From Bettongia penicillata ogilbyi (taxonomy: Eukaryota; Chordata; Mammalia; Diprotodontia; Potoroidae): a stretch of DNA of 64,000 nt. The position numbers were made by a program, and so were the translations under genes. The notes beneath the pieces were generated by a model, which saw only the letters and a list, made by a program, of their open reading frames with translations, was not told where the DNA came from and ran no database searches. Positions 23,047 through 35,253 of this stretch are shown here, in pieces. Each line of letters begins with the position of its first letter. Position 1 is the stretch's first letter. The stretch is from positions 434,001 to 498,000 of the forward strand of contig JAJHZJ010000269.1 of NCBI GenBank assembly GCA_023548195.1, written 5' to 3'.

Positions 23047-26000
23047 GATTGTTGTCCTTCTGTCAGAAGAGGACCAAAACAGAATCACCATGATAAAGTG
23101 AAGTTTCAATGTGTTTGACTGTGGGTGATCAGACTAATAGGAGCTCAAAATACTCTACTGCAGATTGGGCACATATAGTCCATGTGCACATTTGAGGTGG
23201 TTACTCCAAATTTGTGCATCCTGAATTTCTTTTGTGCTGTTACAATTCTGCTTTGCTCATAAAGCACAGCCCCTTTTGCAATACGGGCATGCCATGCTGA
23301 GCAGTCCTGTACCAGTGTCTCCCATATCGCGCAATCAAATCCAAAGTTCTTGTGAGAGACCTTGAGCTCTTGAGACTTTGTAACATTTCTTCGGACCAGC
23401 ATGTGATCACCTGTGCCATGCAAGTTCTCCCTAATATAGTCTTTTTGGCAAGCGTACATTTTGCATTCAAACAACAGGGTCATCCGATTAGAGTTGCTCT
23501 CTCTGAAGCATAGTTTGAATGCTTGGCAGTTTAGTTTGAGCAAGGACTCCTGTATGTGTTGCCTTATCCTGCCAGGTAATGTTCAGAGCCTTTCTAAGAC
23601 AGTTCAAATGGAAGAGATTTAGCTTCCTGGCATGGCGCTTGGTAGACTCTCCACGTTTCACAGGCATACAACCATGAGGTCAGCACAATAGCTCAGTAGA
23701 TCTTCAGTTGGTAGTCTGTCTAATTCCTCTTGTCTCCCAAACGTTTCATTGGAGCCTCCCAAACACTGAACTAGCTCTAGCAATGTGTGTGTCAACCTCA
23801 TTGTTAATGTGTACACTTCTGGAAAGTACACTACCAAGGTAAGTGAACTTATTCACAACATTCAAAACTTCTCCATTTGTTGTAACTGATGGTTCCATGT
23901 ATGGTTGTGGCTATTGGAGCCCCTGTGCTTTCCTGGAGTTAATTATTATGCTAAATTTAGCCCAGGCAGCAGAGATTCATTCTTTTTTGCCTCTCAGCTT
24001 CAGAGGTTGCATTGAGGGTGCAATCATTTGCAAACAGAAATATATGTACCAATACTCCCTCCACTTTGGTCTTGGCTTGTAGACTTTTCAAATTGAAGAA
24101 CTTGCCATCAGTACAGTAGTTGACCTTGATATCGTGTTCATTGTCACTGAAAACATTGACAATATGGCTGAAAACAACATGCTAAAAAGCATGGGAGCAA
24201 GCACATAGGCCTGTTTCACTCCACTGGTGACTGGGAAGGCACAAGAGCATTATTCACTATCCAGAAACCTGGCAAACATTCTATTTTGAAATTGATATCC
24301 AATGCTGATGAACTTCTCTGAGCAACCAAATTTTGACATAATTTTCCATAAGCCTTCATGACTAATGGTGTCAAAAGCCTTGGTCAGATCTACAAACATT
24401 GTTTACAAGTCTCAGTTCTGCTCCTGGTATTTCTTCTGGAGGTGTCAGGCAGCAAACACACCTGCTAACTGTTCCTCAGTCTATTCTGAAGCCACACTGG
24501 CTCTCAGGTATATGCCCATCTTCCAGGTGAATGATCAGCCTATAAAGGAGAATTCTAGCAAGAATCTTACCCGCAATGACTGAGAGAGAAAGATCCCCGC
24601 TTTTGTTGCCGCAGGACAATCTATTCCCTTTACCTTTATTTAGATGGACAATGGATGCCTCCTTGAACTCCTCTTGCCACATAACCTAGAATATTTCAGT
24701 CAGCTTTTGTATGAGCAATAGTCTTTCTACCATGTAAATCTCAGCAGGAGTAGAATCAGCACCAGGTGCTTTGCCACATGATAGGAACGTAATGGCACTC
24801 AAAACCTCGTATGCAGTTGGAAATTTAGCTAAAGAGGAATCCCTTAGCTTCCTCAATTGACTTCAACCTGAGGTAAAAGGTCAGTTGTCTCAGGGTTGAT
24901 TGACGATGGTCTGTTGAGAATATAGAGAAAGTGTTCAGTCCACCTCTCTAGGGTAATGTCCTTACCACTAATCAACATAGCTCCATCAGTACTGAGTAGT
25001 TGTGATGTACCATAGGTTTTGGGTCCATAAATACCTTTCAGGGAATCATAAAATCATTTTGGATAGGTACTATCATCATAAAATTGAATTTCATCTGCCT
25101 TGTTACTGAGCCAGGAATACTCCATCTCTCTAAGCTTTGCTTGTACTTTACATTTGATGTAATGAAATGCTGCATTCTTAGAGACAGATAAATTATTCTA
25201 CTGGTAAACCCTGTGGAGTTTTTATTTTTTATTTTTCAGCTTTTGGATTTTCCCATTATTTTCATCTAACCATTATTGGTGTTTTCATGTGATTTGCAAA
25301 CGTAGTGCTGTACATGAAATCTTTGAAAGCTGACACTCCTTTTCTGTTCTACTGTTGCCAACTGTATGTTGGCTCAACTTTACCTCCAAGTTAGCAATAA
25401 ACTGTTCACACTCAGAGAAGAGCCCTGATCTGTTGACATTAATTCTTTTCTGGTAGACATTTTGCCTTAGGGGCGGCACTTCTGATGAATGTGAATATTT
25501 AGCTGGGTGAATGTGAATATTTAGCTGGGAAAAGATAAGTCCATAATCAGTCCAGCACTCTGCACAACACATTGCCTTTGTACTCTCATATCTTGTCTGT
25601 CTCTTCTCCTTATAATTACATAGTATAGTAGATACCAATGTTTGGTGCAAAGGTGCACCCATGAAGATTTACTGCATCTAGGTAAACAAACAGAAAACAG
25701 TGTTGATGATGAGAAGGTCATGTAATTCCAAAGTCTTCAGCAGTAAATGACCATTGCTGTTGTTTTTTCCAATTCCATTCCTCCCTAGGATTTTTTACCA
25801 AGTCTGGTAGTCTGAGTCTACTCTAGCATTGAAGTCATTCAGAATTATAAGCTTTTCCCCTTTTGACAAATTGATGATAAGGGTCTCTAGGTCTCCATAA
25901 ATTTTTTCTTTGACCTCATCAGGGTTTGTCATGGTGGGAACATAGTCACTCTCTAATGATGGTGGTATGACATTTTCCTTCAAGTGATATTTGTATTTTC

Positions 26001-26955
26001 GTCAAACTATAATTCACTCCTTGTGGCAGGTGTACCAACTTGCTGACTAGATTAGTTTTGATTGAAAAACCTACAATGCCTTCCTGACACCCTTCTTCAC
26101 TGGAGCCACTCCAAAAATTGTGAATCAAGCTCCAACTTTAGTAAGCTGACCTTCATTTGTCAGCCTTGCTTTACTCAGGGTTGCTATTTGGATGTGATAC
26201 CTATTGAGTTCTCTTTCAAGAAGAGCAATTTGTCTTTCAGACACATTGAATTTTGTGTTGTCTATAAGTATACTGCACATATCATGTGTTGGTGTTGAAT
26301 GGAATCATCTTTGCAGATGTTTTCGTACATTTTATACATTTTTTGGTGTTTTGACCACAGAGTGGAATTCCCATCCTACCATGGTAATTAGGCCAGGTTT
26401 GGGTAAGCTGACTATTTTTAGGGCACCCTTTTATAGTCCCCTACTTCACACCTGGAGGTGAGCAGTGCAATCCTTAGAAGGCTGCTCAGACACCCAGAGG
26501 GCTTCTAGGTCCCACTGCTGCTTCCAGGAAGAAATGAACTTATGGCTTGGGGACCTGTGTGCAGGGACTGACTACAGCTCCCAGGGTATCCACATTTGCT
26601 TGCTTCATCACTTGCCTGTCACGACAGGACTTTGAGGCATAATAGTAAATTTGTATGGGTGATGTCTTTTGATTCTTCCTTAAACTGCGTTTAAGTGAGA
26701 CAGAGTTGCATGAAGTCCTCAGTCTCACTCTCTCTTTCACAGTCATCTTAGTCCAGTGGCAGGACAGAATCTACAGAGTTGGTTTACTGGAGTGTGGTCA
26801 TGGAGCAAGCTACAATTTCTTAGAGCCACAGTTGAGAGTTGGGTGGAATAGGTGGACACCAAAGATAGAAAGAGCCCCCAAAAGGTCTTGGCAGCCATCA
26901 CATCAAAGGTACTGGTCTTCCCTGAGCACACTAGAGCTAGAGATGCCACAATTAA
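23047..26955 (-). mobile_element. RTE-clade LINE, nearly full length, decayed
   Basis: Read on the minus strand. A 5' region (26955-26200) leads into an apurinic-type endonuclease (26130-25300): APTMTNPDEVK-like sequence at about 25930 and ILNDFNARVDSDYQTW near 25800 (normally GDFNARV). Reverse transcriptase follows (about 24900-23900): KGNRLSCGN…IAGKILARILL…HLEDGHIPESQCGFR at 24682-24480, typical of RTE-type LINEs. The C-terminal region ends in a finger-like CPIC…H…H motif, and the 3' end has a GAGGACC tail. Many stops and frameshifts. RTE elements are well known in marsupials and mobilise their own SINEs. At ~3.9 kb it is close to full family length. Confidence 0.8.
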
Positions 26956-26970
26956 AAAAAAAAAAAAAAC
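26952..26970 (+). repeat. A-run at the RTE/L1 junction
   Basis: About 16 A bases between the RTE 5' end and the start of the L1 relic. It could be the tail of a lost insertion or a local expansion. Confidence 0.6.
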
Positions 26971-26974
26971 GGTA

Positions 26975-27519
26975 GAGGGGGAAGGTAAGTACTTTCTGAC
27001 CTCAAGGAAATCTTTTTACTGGAATAAATACCTTACACATTCCAGCTTTCTCCATATGGTTTCAGTACATTGGGACTGGCAAAAGAAATTAAATGAGAAT
27101 TTTGGGAGGATTGTGGAAGCCACAGACCACATGCGAAGGTCAGCAGATGGCACCAAAAAATTAGAAACTCAAAAATGCATAAAATGTATGCATAATGCAG
27201 TATAATAAAACCCAAATTAAAGAAATAGAAGAAAAACTGAACAATGACATTAAAATAAGAAAAAAAGAAATCACAGAAAAATTTAAAAGGACAATTGGAC
27301 AGATGGGAAAGGAAGCATAAAACCTACCTGTAGAAAATAACTCCTTAAAAGCAGCAATCAAACAGATGGAAAAGGAGATGCAAAAGTTAACTGAAGAAAA
27401 CAATTTGATAAAAATAGAATTGGGCAAGGAGAAGGTAATAAATCTATGAGACATCAAGAAACAGTCCAACTGAAACTAAAGAATAAAAATATGGAAGAAA
27501 ATGTTATATAAGAAAATGT

Positions 27520-27552
<33 letters not shown>

Positions 27553-30500
27553 ATACACATATATACATACATACACACACATATATATACATATATATAA
27601 CATTATATATATATAATATTTATATATAATATAAAATAATACATAAAAATATAATTGTGAAAACAATTGACCTGGAAAATGGATTCAGGAGAGAAAATGT
27701 AAGGATTGTTGGTGTACCAGAAAACCATAATGTAAAAAAGAACCTGGACAATATCATCTAAGAAATCATTAAGGAAAATGCCCCAAAGCCCTAATCTCAG
27801 AGGTCAAAACAGTCAATGAAAAAATTCATTGCTCACCTCCTGAAAGAGACCCCAAACTAAAACTATCAAAGAGTATCTTTGTTAAGTTCCAGAAATATCA
27901 AGTGATGGAGAAAATACTGCAAACATCCAGAAAGAAAAAAATTCAAATATCAAGGAGATACAGCAAAGATCAAACAGGATCTTGCAGTTTCAACATCAAA
28001 TGAATGAAGGAATAGGAACACGATATTCCATAAGGCAAAGAAGCTGAGACTAAAACCAAGGATTAATTACCCAGCAAAGTTGAGTATAATATTTCAGGCA
28101 AGGAGATGGACATTCAATGAAATAAGGGACTTCTAGACCTTCCTGATGAAAAGACCAGAGTTCAATAAAAAATTTGATATGTAAACACAGATCTCAAGAG
28201 AGGCATAAGAAAAGGTAAGAACAAAACAAAACAAAAACAAAAAAAACAAAACAAAACAAAAAAACTTGTTACACAATATGAGCAAACTGTTTATATCCCT
28301 AAAAGGGAAGATGATACTTGTTAACTTTGACAATTGTATATTTATTATGAAATGGAAAAGGGATACACATAGATAGATGGAGTGGGTATAAATTGAATGA
28401 TATGATGATGACAAATGTGGATTCAGGTTTCAAATTGATTGTAACATGAGATGTGAAAAAGAGGAGGAAAAAAAAATCCCATCACAGGAAGAGGCACAAA
28501 AATATATTATAGTAGAAGGAAAGAGGGGAGGGAGATGAATATTGTTTGAAAGGTACTCTAATGTGATTGTATTCAAGGAGGATACAGTAAATTCAGTTAA
28601 GCATAGAAATAAAATTAGCTCTATAAGCAGTAGGAGGGCAATGGAGAAAGAAATAGGGGGAAGGCTGAAAGGGAGGGGAGAAGTAAGCGAAAAGGGCATT
28701 AAAACGGAGGGGGGACTGAAAGAAGAGAGGGAAGACTGAGGGAGGCAGTGGTCAAAAATTAAAACTATTGGGGAGGGGAAGGGAGAAGTGAGAACTAAAC
28801 GTATTAACAAGGGGAAAGGGCATGGAGGGAAAAGCATAGGTAGTAATCATAACTGTGAATGTGACCTCCCCTACAAAATGAAGAAGGATAGCAGAATAGA
28901 AAACCATAATCCAACAGTATGTTCTTTGCAAGAAACAAATTTGAAAGGGGGGCATACACAAAGGGTAAAGTAAAAGGTTGGTGCAGAATATTTTGTACTT
29001 CAGCTGATATAAATAAAAGCAGGGGTAGCAATGCTAATCTGAGACAAAGCAAAAGCAGGAACAGATTTAATCAAAGGAACTAAGGAAGGAAACTATTTCT
29101 TGCTGAAAAACACTATAAACAGAGATGCAATTTCATCAGTAAACATGTGTGCTCCAAGTGATATAGGATTCAGATTCTTAGAGGAAAAGTTAAGAGAGTT
29201 AAAGGAGGAAATAGACATCAAAACTGTGCTAGTGGGGGATGTCAACCTCTCCCTCTCTGAACTTGATAAATCTAACCTCAAAATAAACAAGAAAGAAGTT
29301 AAGCAAGTGAATAGAACTTTGGATAATATATATATATGATAGATCTCTGGAGAAAATTGAATGGGAATAGAAAAGAATATTCCTTTTTTTCAGCAGAACA
29401 TGGAACATATACAAAAATTAGCCACATACTAGTCCATAAAAACCTCACAATCCAGTGTAGAAAGGCAGAAATAGTTAATGCATCCTTATCAGATCACAGT
29501 AAAATATAACTTATATGTAATCAATGACCATGGAAATACAAACTAAAAACTGTTTAGAAACTAAACAATCTAATCCTAAAGAATTATTGTGTTAAAAAAC
29601 AAATTATAGAAACACTCAACAACTTCATTCAAGAGAATAACAGTAATGAGACTACCTACCAAATCTTTGGAGAATACTGCAAAAGTTGTTCTTAGGGGAA
29701 GTTTTATAACTTTGAATGCCTATATGAATGAAATACAGAGAGAGGAGATCGATGAAGTGGGCATGCAGCTGAAAAGGCATGGAAAAAAAAAATTGAAGAT
29801 TCCCAAGTAAATGCCAAATTGGAAATACTGAAAACCAAATGAGAGATTAATAAAATTGAAATTAAGAAAACAGTTGAACCAATAAATAAAACTGAGTTGG
29901 CTTTATGAAAAAAACCAATAAATTTGATAAACCTTTGGTAAATTTTATTTAAAAAAAGAAAATCAAATTACCAATATTAAAATGAAAAGTGTGAGCTAAC
30001 TTCCAAAGAGTAGGAAATTTAAGCAGTAATAAGAATTTACTTTGCCCAGATGTATGTTTGTAAAGTCAGCAATCTCAATGAAATGAACAATTATTTTACT
30101 TAAATAATCCTATCTCAGAAAAAGAACGCCCTAGGAAAATATCTCTAGGGCTGGATGGAGTCACAAGTGAAACTTATCAACCATTTAAAGAACAGTTAAT
30201 TCCAGTTCTATATAGACTGTTTGGGAAAATTGGGGAAGGGGTTCTCCCAAATTCTTTTTAATGTTACAAATATGGCTTTGATAACTAAACCAGGAAGAGC
30301 CAAAACAGGAAAAGAAAATTATAGTCCAATTTTTCTAATGAATATAGATGAAAAAATTTAAATAACATATTAGCAAAAAGATTACTGGAACTTATCACAA
30401 GAGTGATACATTATAATCAGATAGAATTTATACCAGTAATGCAGAGTTGATTCAATATTAGGGAAACTATAAGCATAATTGCTCATATCAACAAACTAAC

Positions 30501-31228
30501 AGAACATACATGATTTTCTCAATACATATGCATACCCCTTGACCCAGCAATACTTCTTCTATGAATATATCCCCAAGAAATCATAAAAGTGGGAAAGGGT
30601 CTCACAGTAACAAAAATATTTATAGCACTTCTCTGTGGTGGCCCAAAACTGGAAAGCAAGGGGATGCCCATCAATTGGGGAATGACTGAATAAATTGTGG
30701 TAAATGAATGTAATGGAATACTATTTTGTTATAAGAAATGATGAGCAGGAACACTTCAGAGAAGCCTGGAAACATTTATATGAACTGATGCTGAGTGAAA
30801 GGAACAGAACCAAGTGACCTTTGTAAACAGGAAGAACCACAGTGTGCTAGGAGTTTTTCTGGTAGACTTAGTACTTCATTGCAATGTAAGGACAAAAATA
30901 ATTCCCAATGGTCACTTGAAGCAAAATGCCTTCCACATTCAGGGAAAGAGCTATGAAATTTGATCACAGAATGAAACACATCATTTTTGTTTGTATTATG
31001 TTTTGGTTTATTTTATGATTTTTCCCATTTATTTTAATTCTTCAATGTAACATGACTAAGGTGAAAAATTAATTGAGTTGGGATGTATATGTAGAATCCA
31101 AATGAAAGTGGATGCTCTCTCAGGGAAGGAGTATGGAGGTAGGGGGAAAGGAGGGAGAGGTTAAATCTAAGATATGTGGAAGTGATTGTAGGCCCCTGAA
31201 AACCAATTAAATAAAAAACTAAATTAGA
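26975..31228 (+). mobile_element. Old L1 with ORF1 and partial ORF2, decayed
   Basis: The leader and ORF1 occupy about 27200-28190 (coiled coil with QMEKEMQKLTEENN, then a PERDPKLK-like C-terminal domain). The inter-ORF spacer is at 28200-28830. The ORF2 endonuclease occupies 28840-29700 and includes SDIGFRFLEEKLRELKEEID and VGDVNLSLSELDKSNLKINK. The linker and first part of RT follow to 30520, then a deletion to the ORF2 C-terminus and 3' end (30525-31228). Frameshifts and stops occur throughout. The longest frames are under 100 codons. A TA/TG repeat at 27515-27640 splits ORF1. Confidence 0.8.
27515..27640. repeat. TA/TG microsatellite inside L1 ORF1
   Basis: An alternating TA, TG and CA block inserted or expanded within ORF1. 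ORF1 homology resumes at about 27655 (…TTGACCTGGAAAATGG…). Confidence 0.9.
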
Positions 31229-32412
31229 CTATTTGAGAAAATCACCGAAAAAGTACTACGATTTTTTTTTATGATACAAATATGGTTCTGATGCCTAAAC
31301 CAGGAATAGCCAAAACAGAGAAAGAAATTTATAGATTAATTTCTCTAATGAGTATAGATGCACAAATTTCAAATAATATTTTAGCAAAAAGAATACAACA
31401 ACTTATCACAAAAATAATAATGATCAGGTAGGATTTTTACCAGGAATTCAGGGCTGTTTCAATATTAGAAAAACTATTAGCATAACTGATTATATCAAAA
31501 ACAAAATTAACAGAAACTACATGATTATCTCAACAGATGCAGAAAAAGTTTTTGACAAAATATAGCAAACATTCCTATTGAAAACACTGGAGAGCATAGG
31601 AATAAATGGAATTTTCCGTAAAATAATAAGCAATGTCTTCCTAAAACCATCAGCAAGCATTACATCTAATGGGGACAAGCTAGATGCCTTTCCAGTAGTA
31701 TCGTGTGTGAAACAAGGATGTCCGTTATCACTACAGTTATTCAGTATTTCATTAGAAATGCTAGCTATAGTAAGAAGAGAATAAAAAACAAATGGAAGAA
31801 TTAGAATAGGCAAAGAAGCTAAGTATCACTCTTTGCAGATGATATGATGATAAATTTAGAGAATCCCAGAGAATGTAGTAAAAAACTGCGTGAAATAATA
31901 AACAACTTTGACCAAGTTGCAGGTTACAAAATAAATCTGTATAAATCATCTTCATTTCTATATTTTACCAACAAACCCTAATAGCAAGAGGTAGAAAGAG
32001 AAATCCCATTTAAAACTACAGAAGACACTATAAAATATGTGGGATTCTACCTGCCAAAACAAACTCAGGGAATATATGAACACAATTACAAAACAGGATT
32101 TGCACAAATAGAGTCAGATCTAAGTAAGTGGGAAAACATCAGGTACTCAAGGTTAGGCCAACCTAGTATAATAAAAATGACAATTCTATCCAGATTAATT
32201 TACTTATTTGGTGCCATACCAATCAAACTACTAGATAATTATTTTCTGAATCTAGGAAAAATAGTATCAAAACTCATCTGGAAGAACAAAGTGTTCAGAA
32301 TATCAAGGGAACTAATGAAATGACATGCTAGGGAAGGTGGCCCAGGTCTACCAGATCTCAAATTGTATTGTAAATCAGCAATTATCAAAACCACTTGGCA
32401 TTGGCTAAGAAT
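31229..32412 (+). mobile_element. L1 ORF2 reverse-transcriptase fragment
   Basis: A separate element from the one before it, because it repeats the [11 protein letters not shown] part of RT already present at 30.26 kb. It covers RT palm and thumb: …VKQGCPLS (31700), SLFADDM-type catalytic motif near 31830-31850, then [16 protein letters not shown] (32045-32095) and the ILSRLIYLFGAIPIKL stretch (32185-32240). It ends near 32412 without a 3' end. Frameshifted. Confidence 0.8.
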
Positions 32413-32542
32413 CTTTCCTATAAAACTGTCCTTTGCCACTGATCCTTCTAACAATTTTTTGTTTGTTTTTTTGTATTGAGGCTTCAATGGATAAAGTTAA
32501 AATTTTGATATTAAATATATGTATATATAAATATAGCCTTGA

Positions 32543-32573
<31 letters not shown>

Positions 32574-34956
32574 GTATCCTTCCTTCTAATTCTTCTCCTT
32601 AGAATTTCCCTTTTGACTTAATGCGATTATATCCACCACTTTAAAAATGCTTCTATTAATCATGATCAGTTACAGTGGAACTTGTGAACAACATCTATGA
32701 CTTTTTTCCAACCTCTCCCCCTTTTGACAGCTACTGATAATGTCCTAAAGTAGAACAAAGTCAGATCATCTCTCTGATTAGATAAAATATTCAGAGAAAG
32801 AATTTTCCAGCATAATCATTGAAGTGAAGTCAAATATAGTTTGAATTTTTCCTGTCCTCCATGGTTCTCCTGAACTACCAGTCTTTTGACTCCAACCCAA
32901 CTTTGCAATAAGTTAATTTCTACTCCCTATCAAATCCTTTATATTTCAGCTACACTTGCCTACTAACTATGCCTCTCATGTAGCATTCTATCTCCTGCTA
33001 TTGTATCTGTAGAAATAGGGTGTCTTCCTTATGTTGGTAATGTACAACTTCCTCATCTCTATCTCCCAGAATCCTTTGTTTCATTCAAAACTCAGTTGAT
33101 ATGTATGCTCCTCTAGGAAATCTGTCTGAGACCTATGTGTTTAGGTCTCACTGAGACCTAAATGTGTTTTATTTTTTTCTGGCTTTCATTTATCTTCTAT
33201 TTATCCGTGTAAAAGTTCTATTCCCCTCATTAATGCCCCCCCCCACACACCAAAAAAAAAAAAAAAACAAATACTTTTTTGAGGAAATGTTACATTGTTA
33301 TCATTGTCTTTTATCTTCATTATCTATTAAAGTTCTTTACATAGTTTATGCTAATTATACATTTATTGCAATGTACTATATTTGCTGAATCAAGTTGAAT
33401 TATATATTTAAATCAACAATTGCATTTTTCAACCAACTTCCCAAAATCTTTTTGTTTTACCATGAAGATAGTATCTACCTCCACAGTTTTGTGTTTTAAT
33501 ATTCTTTGGATACCCCCAAAAAATCATTCAGTGTGAAAAATATAAAGACTGTGTACACAAATGAGTTATGTGAACATATATAATAAAACTTCTAATGTCT
33601 GAAATCAAGGTACCGACAAAGTTCAAAGATAAATGAAAGGAGAATCAGGTCAAACTGTGAAAAAGTACTTGCTTGGACTCAACATTGTGTTTCTTTGCTT
33701 CGTTAAAAATATGCAGTTTTAAAGGAACATTTAAAGTTTAAAGTAACTTTAAAAATTTAGAAAATGAACACTATGAAGTGTTTAAAGGAACACTCCATAA
33801 TATCCTACCAAAAGGACCAGTGGAATAGGAAAAAATACACAGATTCTCTCTTTCTCAGTGTTTCTGTATTTGTCTCTCTGCGTTTTTTGTCTCTTTCTCT
33901 TTTATCCTCTGTATCTCTCTAAGAAAAATAAATGAATAAAACAGGCCTAAAATCTTGTCCTTGCCTGAATTAGGTGCTGAACAAAGTGGAAAAATGAAAA
34001 AAGAAGACAATCCTGCCAAAGAAATGGAAAATCTCCACATAAATTGCATTTCTTTTGACAGTTTTCCATTGTACCTGACCATATGCTTTCTATTAGTTTC
34101 CAAAATGAGAGTATGGACATATATAAAAGAATAGAAAATATTAAAACCTAAAAATATGGAAACAATCCCAAAAGCATGGAGAAAAATAAAATTGTTTTAA
34201 ATCTTCATTGTTTTCCCATTTATTTTAACTCTCTATACATGTATATACATACATAAACAAAAACTGTAATAGATCTAGAGAAATATGTAATGTTAGAAAA
34301 TAGAAGAAATATTAGATATAATGTAGCATAGTGGAAAGTTTGTGTAGAATTGTTCATTACTCATCAGGAGATTTCTAATTACATATTCATAGGTTCCAGT
34401 CATACTTGATTTTTTTCCAATCTGTACATTATCATTACTAACATATAAGCCTTAGTATAACCACTTTCTCTACTTCATAGAGGCAGAGGGTGGAAGCTTG
34501 TAGGAGATGTAGAGAAAGTGGAGAATACTTTTCCCTGGATTGTGCTTTTAGACAAATTGGAAAAACAATTTGGTTAATAAAACCTAATTCACACACTACT
34601 GAGAATGGAATAGTTAACAAATAAGTTTATGTTGAATTAATGATTCACCCTGTGCCTAAGTAACTGGTGGGAGATACTCATAAACTCTTTCAGTATGTAA
34701 GGGCAATTTGGTTTCTATTAACATTTCCATTAGAGAAATCAATGTATCTCCTTGTTTTTAATTGCACAGAAATTTTAATCTAGTAGGATACCATCTTACC
34801 ATTTCAAGTTGGTAGTCTGGCTAACAAACCATAAATGGTTTTATCTAATTAAGGCACTGTGTAGAATAGTTATATAGCCAAGAGAATGCACCTACATAAA
34901 TCTCTGCCACTCCATATACAGAGATAATACAGCATACATCCCAAAGTGTGTTATTT
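32413..34956. other. Unassigned sequence with a possible L2 scrap
   Basis: No gene. (TA)n lies at 32545-32575. About 33050-33150 (CATTCAAAACTCAGTTGATA…CTCCTCTAGGAAATCTGTCTGA) resembles the 3' region of LINE L2, weakly. It contains a 9-bp hairpin stem (TGAGACCTA…TAGGTCTCA). The rest is unrecognised. Confidence 0.45.
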
Positions 34957-35253
34957 AAAACTAAAGCAGACTTGCCACAGTAGTTCACATCTCCCCTGCT
35001 CCTGGGGAGATTGAGGTTAATGAATTGTATGTGTTTGGGAGTTTTGAGTTGCAGCAGGGGTAAAAGTTTTCTGGTGTCAATGCTAAATCCAGAGCCAGTA
35101 TGGTGAGCTCCCGTGGAGTGCAGCACCAGATTCCCTAAGATTGTCTGAACTAGCCTTAGTTGGGAAAACAGAACAGGATAAAGCTTCCTGAAAATCAGAC
35201 TTATGATTAATCACTGTACTTCTACCCTGGGCAAGATAGGGAGATCTTTTCTT
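34957..35253 (+). pseudogene. 7SL RNA retropseudogene
   Basis: 7SL is the RNA scaffold of the signal recognition particle. The whole ~300-base RNA can be followed in order: the Alu-domain stretch (GGGGAGATTGAGGTTAATGA, where 7SL has GGGAGGCTGAGGCTGGAGGA), the S-domain block around GGTGTCAATGCTAAATCCAG, then CCAGTATGGTGAGCTCCCG (7SL: TCAATATGGTGACCTCCCG), the ACCAGATTCCCTAAGATTG block, GGGAAAACAGAACAGG (7SL: CGGAAACGGAGCAGG), and the closing CCCTGGGCAAGATAGGGAGA. Many substitutions, so it is old. No flanking duplication is convincing. It lacks a clear poly(A), perhaps eroded. Confidence 0.8.

Noticed and set aside
33124..33160. Short hairpin with a 9-bp stem, TGAGACCTA/TAGGTCTCA
   Set aside because: It has no T-run, conserved context or flanking gene, and stems of this size are expected by chance in 64 kb.
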